DNA of 64,000 nucleotides from Glycocaulis abyssi (GTDB lineage: Bacteria; Pseudomonadota; Alphaproteobacteria; Caulobacterales; Maricaulaceae): contig NZ_CP163421.1 of the NCBI RefSeq assembly GCF_041429775.1, positions 2,815,001 to 2,879,000 of the forward strand. The letters run 5' to 3'. Every line of letters begins with the position of its first letter. The first letter of the stretch is position 1. Of this stretch, positions 35,452 to 45,079 are shown in pieces. The notes beneath the pieces are model-generated. The model was not told the origin of the DNA. It ran no database searches and worked only from the letters and a program-made list of their open reading frames with translations. The translations under genes and the position numbers were made by a program.

Positions 35452-36161
35452 GGGGGCAGGGCCTCGGCGCGGTCCTCATCGAGATAGCGCGCCTCGACGG
35501 GGCGGAGGCCATCCAGCTCGATCAGCAGCGGATTGCCGGTCGGCACTTCCACTTTGAGGATATCGTCATTGCTGACCTTGAAGAGGATTTTCACCAGCGC
35601 CCGCAGCGAATTGCCGTGCGCGGAAATGAGCACGCTCTCTCCGGCGGCCAGGCGCGGCGCAACAAGCGCGCGGAAGCACTCATCGACGCGGGAAAGCGTG
35701 TCTTTCAGGCTTTCGGTGCCGGGCAGGGCGGCCGGGTCCAGATGGGCATAGCGCTCATCGTGCGAGGGATGGCGCGGATCAACGCGGTCGAGCGCGGGCG
35801 GAGGGATGTCGAAGGAGCGCCGCCAGACAAGCACCTGATCCTCACCGTGGGCGGCGATGGTCTCGGCCTTGTCGAGGCCTGTCAGCGCGCCGTAATGGCG
35901 TTCATTGAGCCGCCAGTCCGGCATCACCGGAATCCACAGCCGGTCGAGCGTATCAAGGCCCAGATGCGCGGTGCGGATGGCGCGGCGCAGATAGCTGGTA
36001 AAGGCGATATCGGGGGCGAAGCCTGCCTCTTTCATCAGCGTGCCGCCCCGGCGCGCTTCGGCCTCGCCGCGTTCCGTCAGGTCCACATCCACCCAGCCGG
36101 TAAAGCGGTTTTCCAGATTCCACTGGCTCTGGCCGTGGCGGGTGAGAACAAGGCGGGGCAT
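35436..36161 (-). CDS. gpmA: GpmA, 2,3-bisphosphoglycerate-dependent phosphoglycerate mutase
   Basis: Interconverts 3- and 2-phosphoglycerate in glycolysis. 241 aa. Phosphohistidine in [23 protein letters not shown], second catalytic His in [13 protein letters not shown]. The ATG at 36161 is preferred: GGAG lies 6 nt before it, while another ATG immediately before it is only 3 nt away. Its 3' end overlaps the truncated ribD. Monocistronic promoter region upstream, 258 bp to the next gene on the other strand. Confidence 0.94.
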   Translation of the reverse strand: MPRLVLTRHGQSQWNLENRFTGWVDVDLTERGEAEARRGGTLMKEAGFAPDIAFTSYLRRAIRTAHLGLDTLDRLWIPVMPDWRLNERHYGALTGLDKAETIAAHGEDQVLVWRRSFDIPPPALDRVDPRHPSHDERYAHLDPAALPGTESLKDTLSRVDECFRALVAPRLAAGESVLISAHGNSLRALVKILFKVSNDDILKVEVPTGNPLLIELDGLRPVEARYLDEDRAEALPPCPKG

Positions 36162-36419
36162 CATGATCTCCAAAAGGCAGGCTGATCCGTGTCGGGACCG
36201 GGCAATAGCGCGCAGGCGCCCGCTTGACCACTCCTCATACCGCCCCTTTGGCAAAAAAGACACACATCGTGCTCAAACCGGGCTGGCCTTTCCGGCGCGC
36301 TCTTTGCATGGCCGGGACCCAGGCGCACAGTGTCCGGCTACAAGCGGCTGACCATTGAACCATGGTGGCTTCATGAGGCGCAGGCAAACCGCGCCCGGCA
36401 GAGTGCAAGGGGTGTTGGG

Positions 36420-36647
36420 ATGATCCGGCAGGTTGTTACTCCCGCGAACGGGGATGAGGCCGCGCTGCTCGACCGGCTGGTGGCCAGCTTCACCGAGGAG
36501 CTGGCGGCGCGAACCTCCGAGTGCATGTTCTACATGACCGAACCGGGCGGCCAGGCCAGCGCGCGCATCATCGAGACAGAAACCCAGGAAACGCTGGACC
36601 GTTTCCTGACGTTCGTGGCGTCCCATATTGGCAATCACGCCTTCTGA
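36420..36647 (+). CDS. Small hypothetical protein
   Basis: 75 aa from ATG at 36420 (a longer in-frame start at 36330 lacks a good ribosome site). Predicted soluble, two helices around a short strand (SECMFYMTEPGGQASARII). No family recognised. Composition and codon use resemble its neighbours, and the opposite strand gives no better gene. The 117 bases after it, before kdsD, hold a weak CAGACC/GGTCTG inverted repeat only. Confidence 0.5.
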   Translation: MIRQVVTPANGDEAALLDRLVASFTEELAARTSECMFYMTEPGGQASARIIETETQETLDRFLTFVASHIGNHAF

Positions 36648-36763
36648 TACTGGCCAGCGCGGGACAGCGCTGCTAAAGCCTCAAGCGATAGTGAAACGCC
36701 AGACCGTATGCCCCGGAAACCGGCGGTGGTCTGCGCACCACGATTGAGGTTGATCCCTTTTCC

Positions 36764-37762
36764 ATGTCCGAACCTGAAAGCCTGAACCGTCCCTCTGCCC
36801 GGATTGATACCGCGCGCATCCTCGAGGCCATGCGCCGCACCGCGCGGATCGAGCGCGAGGGACTTGCCGCGCTGGAAGAGGCGTTTGATGCGCGCGCTGT
36901 CGGTGTGGTCAGCCTGCTGGCCACGCTGAAGGGCCGCCTCATCTGTGCAGGCGTCGGCAAGTCAGGCCATGTCGCGCGCAAGATCGCCGCCACGCTCGCC
37001 TCTACCGGAACGCCGGCGCAGTATGTCCACCCGGCCGAGGCCAGTCATGGCGATCTGGGCATGATTACTGCCAGCGACGCGGTGCTGGCCCTGTCCAAAT
37101 CCGGCGAGACGCGCGAGCTGGGCGATCTGACCACCTATTGCCGCCGCTTCGGCGTGCCGCTGATCGCGCTGACGGCGGGCAAGGACAGCACGCTTGCCAA
37201 GGCGAGCGATCATCTCCTGCTGGTGCCTGACGCGCCGGAAGCGGCAGGGGAGACGCGCGCGCCGACCACCTCCACCACGCTGATGATGGCCTATGGCGAT
37301 GCGCTGGCTGTCGCCCTGATCGAGGCGCGTGGCTTTACCGCGGCCGATTTTGCCACCTTCCATCCCGGCGGAACGCTGGGCGCAGCCTTCCTCAAGGCGG
37401 GCGATCTCATGCACACCGACATGCCGCTGGCCGAAGAAGGCACGCTGATGGCCGATGCGCTGATCGTGATGAGTTCCAAAGGGTTTGGCTGTGTCGGCAT
37501 TACGCGCGGCGGCAAGCTGACCGGCATCATCACGGACGGTGATCTGCGCCGCCATATGAGCCCGGACCTGACCGCCTCGGCGGTCGAGACGATCATGACG
37601 GCCAATCCCAAAAGCGTGGCGCCGGGCGATCTTGCTGCCGATGCGCTGCGCCTGATGACGGCAGGTTCGCAGAAAATCCTGTCGGTGTTTGTCTGCGATG
37701 AAACCGGCAGGCCGCTCGGCCTGTTGCATATCCATGATCTATTGCGTGCAGGTCTCAGCTAG
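36764..37762 (+). CDS. kdsD: KdsD, arabinose-5-phosphate isomerase
   Basis: KpsF/GutQ family. Converts ribulose-5-P to arabinose-5-P, first step to Kdo of lipopolysaccharide. 332 aa: SIS domain (about 50-190; GVGKSGHVARKIAATLASTG, ALSKSGETREL, HPGGTLG) followed by two CBS domains (about 215-330). First gene of a five-gene run of sugar-nucleotide genes on the plus strand. The other Kdo genes are not in the window. Confidence 0.92.
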   Translation: MSEPESLNRPSARIDTARILEAMRRTARIEREGLAALEEAFDARAVGVVSLLATLKGRLICAGVGKSGHVARKIAATLASTGTPAQYVHPAEASHGDLGMITASDAVLALSKSGETRELGDLTTYCRRFGVPLIALTAGKDSTLAKASDHLLLVPDAPEAAGETRAPTTSTTLMMAYGDALAVALIEARGFTAADFATFHPGGTLGAAFLKAGDLMHTDMPLAEEGTLMADALIVMSSKGFGCVGITRGGKLTGIITDGDLRRHMSPDLTASAVETIMTANPKSVAPGDLAADALRLMTAGSQKILSVFVCDETGRPLGLLHIHDLLRAGLS

Positions 37763-37806
37763 GCTGGTCCGGCATCCATCCACACACCCTGTCAGATGAG
37801 GTACCC

Positions 37807-39333
37807 ATGACCGCCAGCCAGCGCCCGAGCGCAGACCTGAAACCCAATAGCTGGGATTTCGAGACGCGTCCGCTCATCAAGCCCACAGGCTTTCGCGAAT
37901 ATGATGCGCGCTGGTGGTTCGGCCATCCGGGGTCGGACAAGGCACCCGAACTCAATCTCTACGGCGTGCAGGCGCTGGGGCTGGGCCTTGGCACGCTGAT
38001 GCATGAGCTGGGTATCGCGCCGCATATCGTGACGGGCCATGATTTCCGCAGCTATTCGCTGTCGGTGAAGCAGGCGCTGGAAGTCGGCCTGATGCAGGCT
38101 GGTGTGACGGTGCACGATATCGGCCTTGCCCTCTCGCCCATGGCCTATTTCGCCCAGTTCGATCTGGATATTCCCGCCGTCGCCATGGTCACGGCCAGCC
38201 ACAACTCCAATGGCTGGACGGGTGTGAAAATGGGCGTTGAGCGCCCGCTTACCTTTGGACCTGACGAGATGAGCCGGCTCAAAACCATCGTTCTGGAGGG
38301 CCTCGGCAAGGCCCGCGCCGGGGGCGGCTATGTGCGCGAAGACGGTGTACGCGAGCGCTATATCGCCGATCTGGTGGGCGGGTTCAAAGCCAGGCGCAAG
38401 CTGAAAGTCGTCGCCGCCTGCGGCAATGGCACGGCAGGTGCGTTCGCCCCGCAGGCGCTCGAAGCGATGGGCGTGGAAGTCGTCGCGCTCGATTGCGAGC
38501 TGGACCACACTTTCCCGCGCTATAACCCGAACCCGGAAGACATGAAGATGCTGCACGCGCTGGCCGATGCGGTGCGCGAGCACAAGGCCGATGTCGGCCT
38601 CGCCTTCGATGGTGACGGGGACCGGTGCGGCGTGGTTGATAATGAGGGTGAGGAGATTTTCGCCGACAAGGTGGGCCTCATGCTGGCGCGTGATCTCTCC
38701 GCTGAGCACGAAGGCGCGACTTTCGTGGTCGATGTGAAATCGACCGGGCTTTACGCCACCGATCCGGTGCTCAAAGCCAATGGCGCGAAGACCGACTACT
38801 TCAAGACCGGCCATTCCTATATCAAGCGCCGCTCCCACAAGCTTGGCGCCTTGGCGGGCTTTGAAAAGTCCGGGCATTTCTTCCTGCAGCCGCCCGTAGG
38901 CAAGGGGTATGATTGCGGGCTGACGGCGGCGCGCTGCGTTATCGCCATGCTGGACAATAATCCCGACAGCTCGATGGCTGACCTGAAACGCGCGCTTCCC
39001 GTGAGCTATGGCTCACCCACCATGTCGCCTGCCTGCGCGGACGAGGTGAAGTATGATGTGGTGGAGCGGATCATCGCCAGCTTTGAAGACAAGAAGGCGA
39101 AGGGTGAGAAAGTCGCCGGGCGCGAGATTGTGGATGTGAACACGGTCAATGGCGTGCGCTTTACCTTCGCTGACGGGGCGTGGGGGCTGATCCGCGCCTC
39201 CTCCAACACGCCCAACCTGGTCGTGGTGGTGGAAAGCCTGACCTCCAAAGAGGATGTCAGCGCGATCTTCGCCGCCATCAAGCAGGAGCTGGCGAAATAT
39301 CCTGAAGTCGGCGCATTCGATCAGGAAATCTAA
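37807..39333 (+). CDS. Phosphomannomutase / phosphoglucomutase
   Basis: Alpha-D-phosphohexomutase, 508 aa; interconverts hexose 1- and 6-phosphates, giving glucose-1-P or mannose-1-P for the genes that follow. Phosphoserine loop [11 protein letters not shown], metal loop DGDGDRCG, and the C-terminal phosphate-binding region [11 protein letters not shown]. 44 bp after kdsD. Supplies glucose-1-P that RmlA (two genes on) would use. Glucose versus mannose preference cannot be told. Confidence 0.9.
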   Translation: MTASQRPSADLKPNSWDFETRPLIKPTGFREYDARWWFGHPGSDKAPELNLYGVQALGLGLGTLMHELGIAPHIVTGHDFRSYSLSVKQALEVGLMQAGVTVHDIGLALSPMAYFAQFDLDIPAVAMVTASHNSNGWTGVKMGVERPLTFGPDEMSRLKTIVLEGLGKARAGGGYVREDGVRERYIADLVGGFKARRKLKVVAACGNGTAGAFAPQALEAMGVEVVALDCELDHTFPRYNPNPEDMKMLHALADAVREHKADVGLAFDGDGDRCGVVDNEGEEIFADKVGLMLARDLSAEHEGATFVVDVKSTGLYATDPVLKANGAKTDYFKTGHSYIKRRSHKLGALAGFEKSGHFFLQPPVGKGYDCGLTAARCVIAMLDNNPDSSMADLKRALPVSYGSPTMSPACADEVKYDVVERIIASFEDKKAKGEKVAGREIVDVNTVNGVRFTFADGAWGLIRASSNTPNLVVVVESLTSKEDVSAIFAAIKQELAKYPEVGAFDQEI

Positions 39334-39356
39334 ACGCGGGGGAGCCGGGCAGGGCG

Positions 39357-40403
39357 ATGACAATACTGGTCACAGGCGGGGCGGGATTTATCGGCTCGGC
39401 GGTTATCCGCCTGGCGGTGTCGCGCGGCCTGTCCGTGGTCAATCTGGACGCGCTGACCTATGCGGCCTCGCTGGAGAATGTGGCGTCTGTGGCCAGTTCC
39501 CCGCTTTACGCTTTCGAGCACGCAGATATACGCGATCGGGCTGCGCTGGAGCGGATTTTTGCCGCCCACCAGCCCGATGCCGTGATGCATCTGGCGGCTG
39601 AAAGCCATGTCGACCGCTCCATTGATGGGCCGTCCGACTTTATCGAGACCAATATCAACGGCACGTTCAACCTGCTCGAAGCGGCACGCAAATACTGGGT
39701 GGGCAAGGGCAAGCCGGACGATTTCCGCTTCCACCATATCTCCACTGACGAGGTGTATGGCTCCCTGCCGGCCGACCCGTCAGTGAAGTTCACCGAAGAG
39801 ACGCGCTACGATCCGCGCTCGCCCTATTCGGCCTCCAAGGCGGCGGCCGATCATCTGGTGCGCGCCTGGCATGAGACCTATGGCCTGCCGGTTGTGCTGA
39901 CCAACTGCTCGAACAATTACGGGCCGTATCATTTCCCGGAAAAACTGATCCCGCTGATGATTATCAAGGCGCTCGCGGGCGAGCCTTTGCCGGTCTATGG
40001 CGATGGTTCGAATGTGCGCGACTGGCTCTATGTGGATGACCATGCCGACGCGCTGCTGACTGTCCTGCGACGGGGTGAGACAGGCCGTTCCTACAATATC
40101 GGCGGCAATAGCGAGCGGACCAATCTGGAGCTGGTGACGGTCCTGTGCGCGGTGCTCGATGAGCTGCGCCCTTCAGGCCAGTCCCACGCCAGCCTCATCC
40201 GCTTTGTCGAGGACCGGCCCGGCCATGATGCGCGCTACGCCATTGATGTCAGCCGGATAGCCGGCGAGCTGGGCTGGCGCCCTTCGGTGACGCTGGACGA
40301 GGGCTTGCGCCGCACTGTTGAGTGGTATCTGGATAATGAGAGCTGGTGGCGGCCTCTGCTGGCGCGCAAGGGTGCAGGCGAGCGGCTTGGCACGAAGGTC
40401 TGA
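39357..40403 (+). CDS. rmlB: RmlB, dTDP-glucose 4,6-dehydratase
   Basis: Short-chain dehydrogenase-type enzyme making dTDP-4-keto-6-deoxyglucose. 348 aa. NAD motif [11 protein letters not shown], catalytic [10 protein letters not shown] and [14 protein letters not shown] with the Tyr-x3-Lys pair, plus [11 protein letters not shown]. 23 bp after the mutase. Normally followed by rmlA, rmlC and rmlD for dTDP-rhamnose; only rmlA is here. Confidence 0.94.
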   Translation: MTILVTGGAGFIGSAVIRLAVSRGLSVVNLDALTYAASLENVASVASSPLYAFEHADIRDRAALERIFAAHQPDAVMHLAAESHVDRSIDGPSDFIETNINGTFNLLEAARKYWVGKGKPDDFRFHHISTDEVYGSLPADPSVKFTEETRYDPRSPYSASKAAADHLVRAWHETYGLPVVLTNCSNNYGPYHFPEKLIPLMIIKALAGEPLPVYGDGSNVRDWLYVDDHADALLTVLRRGETGRSYNIGGNSERTNLELVTVLCAVLDELRPSGQSHASLIRFVEDRPGHDARYAIDVSRIAGELGWRPSVTLDEGLRRTVEWYLDNESWWRPLLARKGAGERLGTKV

Positions 40404-40482
40404 CATTGCCGCACGCGCGCATTGACGCGAAGGCGCGCTGGCCGGATACAAAGGGCCGGTAGGAAGCCGCGCCGGGACGAGA

Positions 40483-41367
40483 GTGGTGACAGAACGCAAG
40501 GGTATCATTCTGGCTGGCGGATCAGGCTCGCGGCTTTATCCGGTCACGGCTGTGGTCTCCAAGCAGCTGCTGCCGATCTATGACAAGCCGATGATCTACT
40601 ACCCGCTGTCGGTGCTGATGATGACAGGCGTGCGCGAGATCGCCATTATCACCACCCCGCAGGACCAGACGCTGTTTCAGGCGCTTCTGGGTGATGGCAG
40701 CCAGTGGGGGCTTTCGCTCAGCTATATCGCCCAGCCTTCACCGGACGGGCTGGCGCAAGCCTATCTGCTGGCGGAGGATTTTCTGGCCGGTGCGCCGTCG
40801 GTAATGGTGCTGGGGGATAATATCTTCTTCGGTCAGGGCCTGCGCGAGATGCTGCGTTCGGCGGATGCGCGTCCGTCAGGCGGAACGGTGTTCGGCTATG
40901 AGGTTGCCGACCCGCAGCGCTATGGCGTTCTGGCTTTCGATGATGAGGGCCGCGCCACCGGGATTGTCGAGAAGCCGGAGACGCCGCCTTCCGAGTTTGC
41001 GGTGACGGGTCTCTACTTTCTCGACGGGAAGGCACCAGAGCGCGCGCGCAAGGTGAAGCCGTCCGGGCGCGGCGAGCTGGAGATTACCTGCCTGTTGCAG
41101 ATGTATCTCGATGCCGGCGAGCTGGAGGTGGAGACCATGGGCGCGGGCTATGCCTGGCTGGATACCGGCACGCCGGACAGCCTTCTCGAAGCGGCCGATT
41201 TCGTCTCCACGCTGGAACGCCGTCAGGGCTCCAAGATTGCCTGCCCGGAGGAGATTGCGTTCCGTCAGGGCTTTATCGCCCGTGAGGATCTGCGCGCTCT
41301 TGCCGATGCGATGGGTGGCGGCGCCTATGCGCTATACCTTAAAAGGCTCATCGACCGGGTGAAGTGA
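40483..41367 (+). CDS. rmlA: RmlA, glucose-1-phosphate thymidylyltransferase
   Basis: Joins dTTP and glucose-1-P to dTDP-glucose, feeding RmlB. 294 aa. Nucleotidyltransferase motif ILAGGSGSRLYPVT, VVSKQLLPIYDKPMIYYPL, metal site VMVLGDNIFFGQG, and AWLDTGTPDSLLEA near the end. The start is GTG at 40483 (a second GTG follows directly). Allosteric control by dTDP-rhamnose is known for the family. Confidence 0.94.
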   Translation: MVTERKGIILAGGSGSRLYPVTAVVSKQLLPIYDKPMIYYPLSVLMMTGVREIAIITTPQDQTLFQALLGDGSQWGLSLSYIAQPSPDGLAQAYLLAEDFLAGAPSVMVLGDNIFFGQGLREMLRSADARPSGGTVFGYEVADPQRYGVLAFDDEGRATGIVEKPETPPSEFAVTGLYFLDGKAPERARKVKPSGRGELEITCLLQMYLDAGELEVETMGAGYAWLDTGTPDSLLEAADFVSTLERRQGSKIACPEEIAFRQGFIAREDLRALADAMGGGAYALYLKRLIDRVK

Positions 41368-41502
41368 GACTTGCGGCCCGGAGCGGGCTTGCCCGCAGAC
41401 ATCGAAACAGATCGTGATTACCTGATCTGGCGGGCCTGCATCATGGTCGCGCAAAATCCTCAAGGGCCGCCCGGCGCGGCAACCGATCCACAGGACCCAG
41501 TC

Positions 41503-42651
41503 ATGCAATTTATTGACCTTCAAGCCCAGTACGCCCGTATCGCGGAGAAGGTAGACGCGCGGATCATGTCCGCCGTGCGCAGCGGCCGGTTTATTCTCGG
41601 GCCGGAGGTTCAGGCGCTGGAGGCCGCGCTGGCGCAGTTTAGCGGTTCATCGCGGGCGCTGGGCTGTGCCAACGGCACCGATGCGCTCGTGCTGCCCCTG
41701 ATGGCGTGGGGACTGCGCCCCGGTGACGCCGTGTTCTGCCCGTCCTTCACCTTTACCGCGACGGCTGAAGTGGTGCCCTGGCTCGGGGCCTCGCCGGTCT
41801 TTGTCGATATCGACCCTGATACCTACAATATGGACCCGGCCCATCTTGAAGCCTCCATCGAGATGGTGAAGGCAAAAGGCGAGCTGACCGCGCGTGCCAT
41901 CATTGCGGTCGACCTGTTCGGGCAGCCGGCCAATTATCCGCAGATTGCAGAGATTGCGAAGCGCCATGGCCTGAAACTGATCGCTGACAGCGCCCAGGGC
42001 TTTGGCTGCACGCTGGACGGCAAGCACCCCTCCCACTGGAGCGATGTGACCACCACCTCGTTTTTCCCGGCCAAGCCGCTGGGCTGCTATGGCGATGGCG
42101 GCGCGGTGCTGACCGATGATGCGGATCTCGCCGAGATCATGGAATCGCTCGCCGTGCACGGCAAAGCCATGCCGCGCGATATCGAGAAGCGCGCCTTCGA
42201 GCATGATCCCAAATATTTCAATGTCCGCATCGGCATGAACTCGCGCCTTGATACCATTCAGGCAGCAGTGCTGCTGGAAAAGCTCGCCATATTCCCTGAC
42301 GAGATCGCGGCGCGTAACCGCATTGCCGAGCGCTACAACACGCATCTGGAAAAGCATGTGGAGGCTGTGCCGCAGGTCATTGCCGGCGGGGTGTCCGTCT
42401 GGGCGCAATACACGATCGAGCACAGCCGCCGTGAGGCGCTGGCCGTCCATCTCAAATCACGCGGGATTCCGACCGCCGTGTATTATCCGATCCCGATCCA
42501 CCAGCAGGAACCGTATGCGAAATACCCTGCCGGGCCGGGCGGGCTGCCTGTCACGGAAGAGAAGGCGGGGCGGGTCATTTCGCTGCCCATGCACCCCTAT
42601 CTGGATGAAGCCACGCAAGACACGATCATCCGGGCCATTCGCGAGTTCTAG
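41503..42651 (+). CDS. Sugar aminotransferase, DegT/DnrJ/EryC1 family (WbpE-like)
   Basis: PLP enzyme adding an amino group to a nucleotide-linked keto sugar. 382 aa from ATG at 41503, giving the usual start MQFIDLQAQYARIAEKVDAR; upstream in-frame starts add a Pro-rich stretch unlike the family. PLP Lys in TSFFPAKPLGCYGDGGA. This motif and SLPMHPYLD near the end recall WbpE/WlbC, which amine a 3-keto UDP sugar acid, more than typical dTDP-4-keto enzymes. Next to rmlAB it may instead make a dTDP amino sugar. Converges with lptD, 27 bp away. Confidence 0.85.
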   Translation: MQFIDLQAQYARIAEKVDARIMSAVRSGRFILGPEVQALEAALAQFSGSSRALGCANGTDALVLPLMAWGLRPGDAVFCPSFTFTATAEVVPWLGASPVFVDIDPDTYNMDPAHLEASIEMVKAKGELTARAIIAVDLFGQPANYPQIAEIAKRHGLKLIADSAQGFGCTLDGKHPSHWSDVTTTSFFPAKPLGCYGDGGAVLTDDADLAEIMESLAVHGKAMPRDIEKRAFEHDPKYFNVRIGMNSRLDTIQAAVLLEKLAIFPDEIAARNRIAERYNTHLEKHVEAVPQVIAGGVSVWAQYTIEHSRREALAVHLKSRGIPTAVYYPIPIHQQEPYAKYPAGPGGLPVTEEKAGRVISLPMHPYLDEATQDTIIRAIREF

Positions 42652-42678
42652 CCGGGTTCTGGCCTTTGCGTGGGCACG

Positions 42679-44853
42679 CTACCTGTTCCCGATGGAGAAC
42701 AGCGTGACCTGCAGCATAACCGAGCGGCTGGGGCCCAGATTGCCGATATCGTAATTGGTCTGGTCGTAGATGATGCGCACATCGGTGCATTCATCGCGAT
42801 AGACCAGGCTGACATCCTGTTTGCGTGTGACGCCGCGCTCCAGATCACGCACGCCCGAATAGGCGACAAACCAGTTATCGGTGACGCGGAAATTGGCGCC
42901 GAAATTGACCGATTCGCGTACTCGCGTATTGACCGCCGCATCGTCGACCAGCGAGTAGGTTACATTGCCCCTGACGCGCCAGATCGAGACCTGCGAGAAG
43001 GCGTCAACCCGGTTGGCCTGGCCGGTATCGCCATCATAGCGGCCGCGCACGCCCGCCTCGAAAAAATTGCCGAAATTGACATCCAGCTGCGCCACCCAGT
43101 CGGACTGCTGCTCGTCCAGCCCTGAGCCAGGACCGAAGCTGGCATCGCCATCCAGCCGGAAGCTGCGGCCGACAAACAGCTCGGTGTCGGGCAGGTAGGA
43201 GGTTTTGGAGCGGAAGCTGGTGGTCAGGCCCGCATTCAGGCGGGTTCCTTCTTCCCACGCATCATAGCCATTGGCCCGGTTGCGGGCGAACAGGTTGGAG
43301 ACATCAAGCTCCAGATTGAGGCTGTCCTCGCCCGGAGCGATCTCATCGTCGCCCAGCGCAGTCGAGCTGGCCAGCTGGATACGCGGGGCCAGTATCGTGT
43401 CGCCCAGACCGCCCGGCCGCATGAAGGGCCAGGACACGTCCACACCCGCATTGGCCATGGCGCGCGTGAACTCACGCGTCTCCAGGGTGTCACCCCGGCG
43501 GTTGGTGCGTGTGAAATGATACGCGTCGCCGCGTGCTGCGGCGTAGGGTGACACGCGAATGCCGCCCGGCAGGGTGAAATTGCGCGACCAGTCTATTTCG
43601 CCTGTGGCCCGCGCATAATCATCGCCGATATTGCGTGTCAGATAGATGCCGGAGGCCCTGGCATTGGCAAATCCCGCCCAGCCGGGAAGGGGCAGGCGGT
43701 ATTCGGCTTCAACCATGGGCGCGATGACCGGCAAGGTGTTGTCATCAACATTTTCCCGGAGCGACTGGAAGCCCATCGCCGTGACATTGACGAAATATTG
43801 CCGGGTCCGTCCGCGCACATTGATATCACTTGGCAGGAGGCGGGCATTCAGCCTCGCAAAGTCCGTCTCCTGGTCAACATCGCCCCTGAGCCCGTAGCGC
43901 TCCATGTAGAGCGGATCGGATGTCAGTTGCACATTGAAGCGCCAGACCCAGCCGGGGGCTATGCGGAACGAACCGCTGCCGGCTACATGGCCGCGAAGCT
44001 GCGAATCGCCAAACGGGCCATCCCGGTCGAACTCCTGCTCATAGGTAGCGCTGCCGCGGATATTGATGGCACCTGACCAGAAGCGCTGACGATACTCATA
44101 GCGCATGACCGGATTGTATTCGGTCATCACCATGGGGGTCACAACGATGTCCCGGTGCGGTGACATGACGTGGTAGTAGGGCTGCTGGTAGACAAAGCCG
44201 AGCCGGTTGGAGAGGTCCACCGTGGGAATGAGGAAGCCGGAACGGCGCGGCGCTGACGGATCGGCGTGGGCAAATACGGGCGAATAGAAAATCGGCACCC
44301 CGAACGCTTCCAGACGGGCGTCGCGGTAATAGATCATTTCCGATTCAGGGTCCTGCACGACCTCGCGGGCGCGGAACCGCCAGGTGGGCGTGCGGCTTCC
44401 ATCTTCGCAAAGGTCACAGGCGGTATAGTAGGCGCGGTGCAGCGTAATTCCGCCATCAGACCGGCGCACGGCATAGGCCGATGCAGCCCGGCCATTATTG
44501 TCCATCAGCATGGCAAAGCCGGTGGCCATCGCCTCCGACCATTCATTGGTCAGCTCGATTTCCTCGGCTGTCTGGGCAGGCAGGTTGCCATCGTGGAGCC
44601 GGACATTGCCGCGCGCGATCACGCGGTCTTCGTCAGTGCGGTATTCCACCTCGTCAGCGAACAGCAACCGATCACCCGATTGCACGCTGACTTCGCCGCG
44701 CGCGGTGATGATATTGCCGTCGCGGGTCTGCTCGATCTCGATAGCGTCAAGATAGGCCGGGCGCTCGCTGTCCTGCGCGAAGGCAGAGCCAAGGGCCATC
44801 AGTCCGGTCAGCAGGGCGGCTGCCGCGCACATTGTCCTGAACGGCAATACCAT
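42679..44853 (-). CDS. lptD: LptD, LPS-assembly outer-membrane protein
   Basis: Outer-membrane barrel that inserts lipopolysaccharide on the cell surface with LptE. 724 aa from ATG at 44853. Signal peptide ending GSAFAQDS; residues 40-170 form the LptA-like N-terminal domain (IIAARGE-type repeats, here GNIITARGEVSVQSGD and VIARGNVRLHDG); the rest is the barrel, e.g. APRRSGFLIPTVDLSNRLGF. A Cys pair occurs in YYTACDLCEDG. The C-terminus ends in VMLQVTLFSIGNR. The usual followers surA, pdxA and ksgA are not next to it. Confidence 0.93.
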   Translation of the reverse strand: MVLPFRTMCAAAALLTGLMALGSAFAQDSERPAYLDAIEIEQTRDGNIITARGEVSVQSGDRLLFADEVEYRTDEDRVIARGNVRLHDGNLPAQTAEEIELTNEWSEAMATGFAMLMDNNGRAASAYAVRRSDGGITLHRAYYTACDLCEDGSRTPTWRFRAREVVQDPESEMIYYRDARLEAFGVPIFYSPVFAHADPSAPRRSGFLIPTVDLSNRLGFVYQQPYYHVMSPHRDIVVTPMVMTEYNPVMRYEYRQRFWSGAINIRGSATYEQEFDRDGPFGDSQLRGHVAGSGSFRIAPGWVWRFNVQLTSDPLYMERYGLRGDVDQETDFARLNARLLPSDINVRGRTRQYFVNVTAMGFQSLRENVDDNTLPVIAPMVEAEYRLPLPGWAGFANARASGIYLTRNIGDDYARATGEIDWSRNFTLPGGIRVSPYAAARGDAYHFTRTNRRGDTLETREFTRAMANAGVDVSWPFMRPGGLGDTILAPRIQLASSTALGDDEIAPGEDSLNLELDVSNLFARNRANGYDAWEEGTRLNAGLTTSFRSKTSYLPDTELFVGRSFRLDGDASFGPGSGLDEQQSDWVAQLDVNFGNFFEAGVRGRYDGDTGQANRVDAFSQVSIWRVRGNVTYSLVDDAAVNTRVRESVNFGANFRVTDNWFVAYSGVRDLERGVTRKQDVSLVYRDECTDVRIIYDQTNYDIGNLGPSRSVMLQVTLFSIGNR

Positions 44854-45079
44854 GCCCTCAACGCTCCACAAGTGTCCCCTCGCGTGACCTTGAACTCCTA
44901 ACCCATCGGGTCGGAGGCGTCCATGGCCTGTGGCCTGCCGGAAAACCGGACGAAGGCGCTGCTTTCACAAAACGTCATCAAGCGTGATTGCGCGCTGCCT
45001 TGCCTAACGCATTGCGGCCTGCCACTAAGCAGGCTCGAAATCAGGGACCAAGGTCTCAAGCGAATCCGGGAGTTGCTGA

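Noticed and set aside
44854-45079. glmS ribozyme in the leader of glmS
   Set aside because: This ribozyme is known from Firmicutes-type genomes and I see none of its core sequence here.
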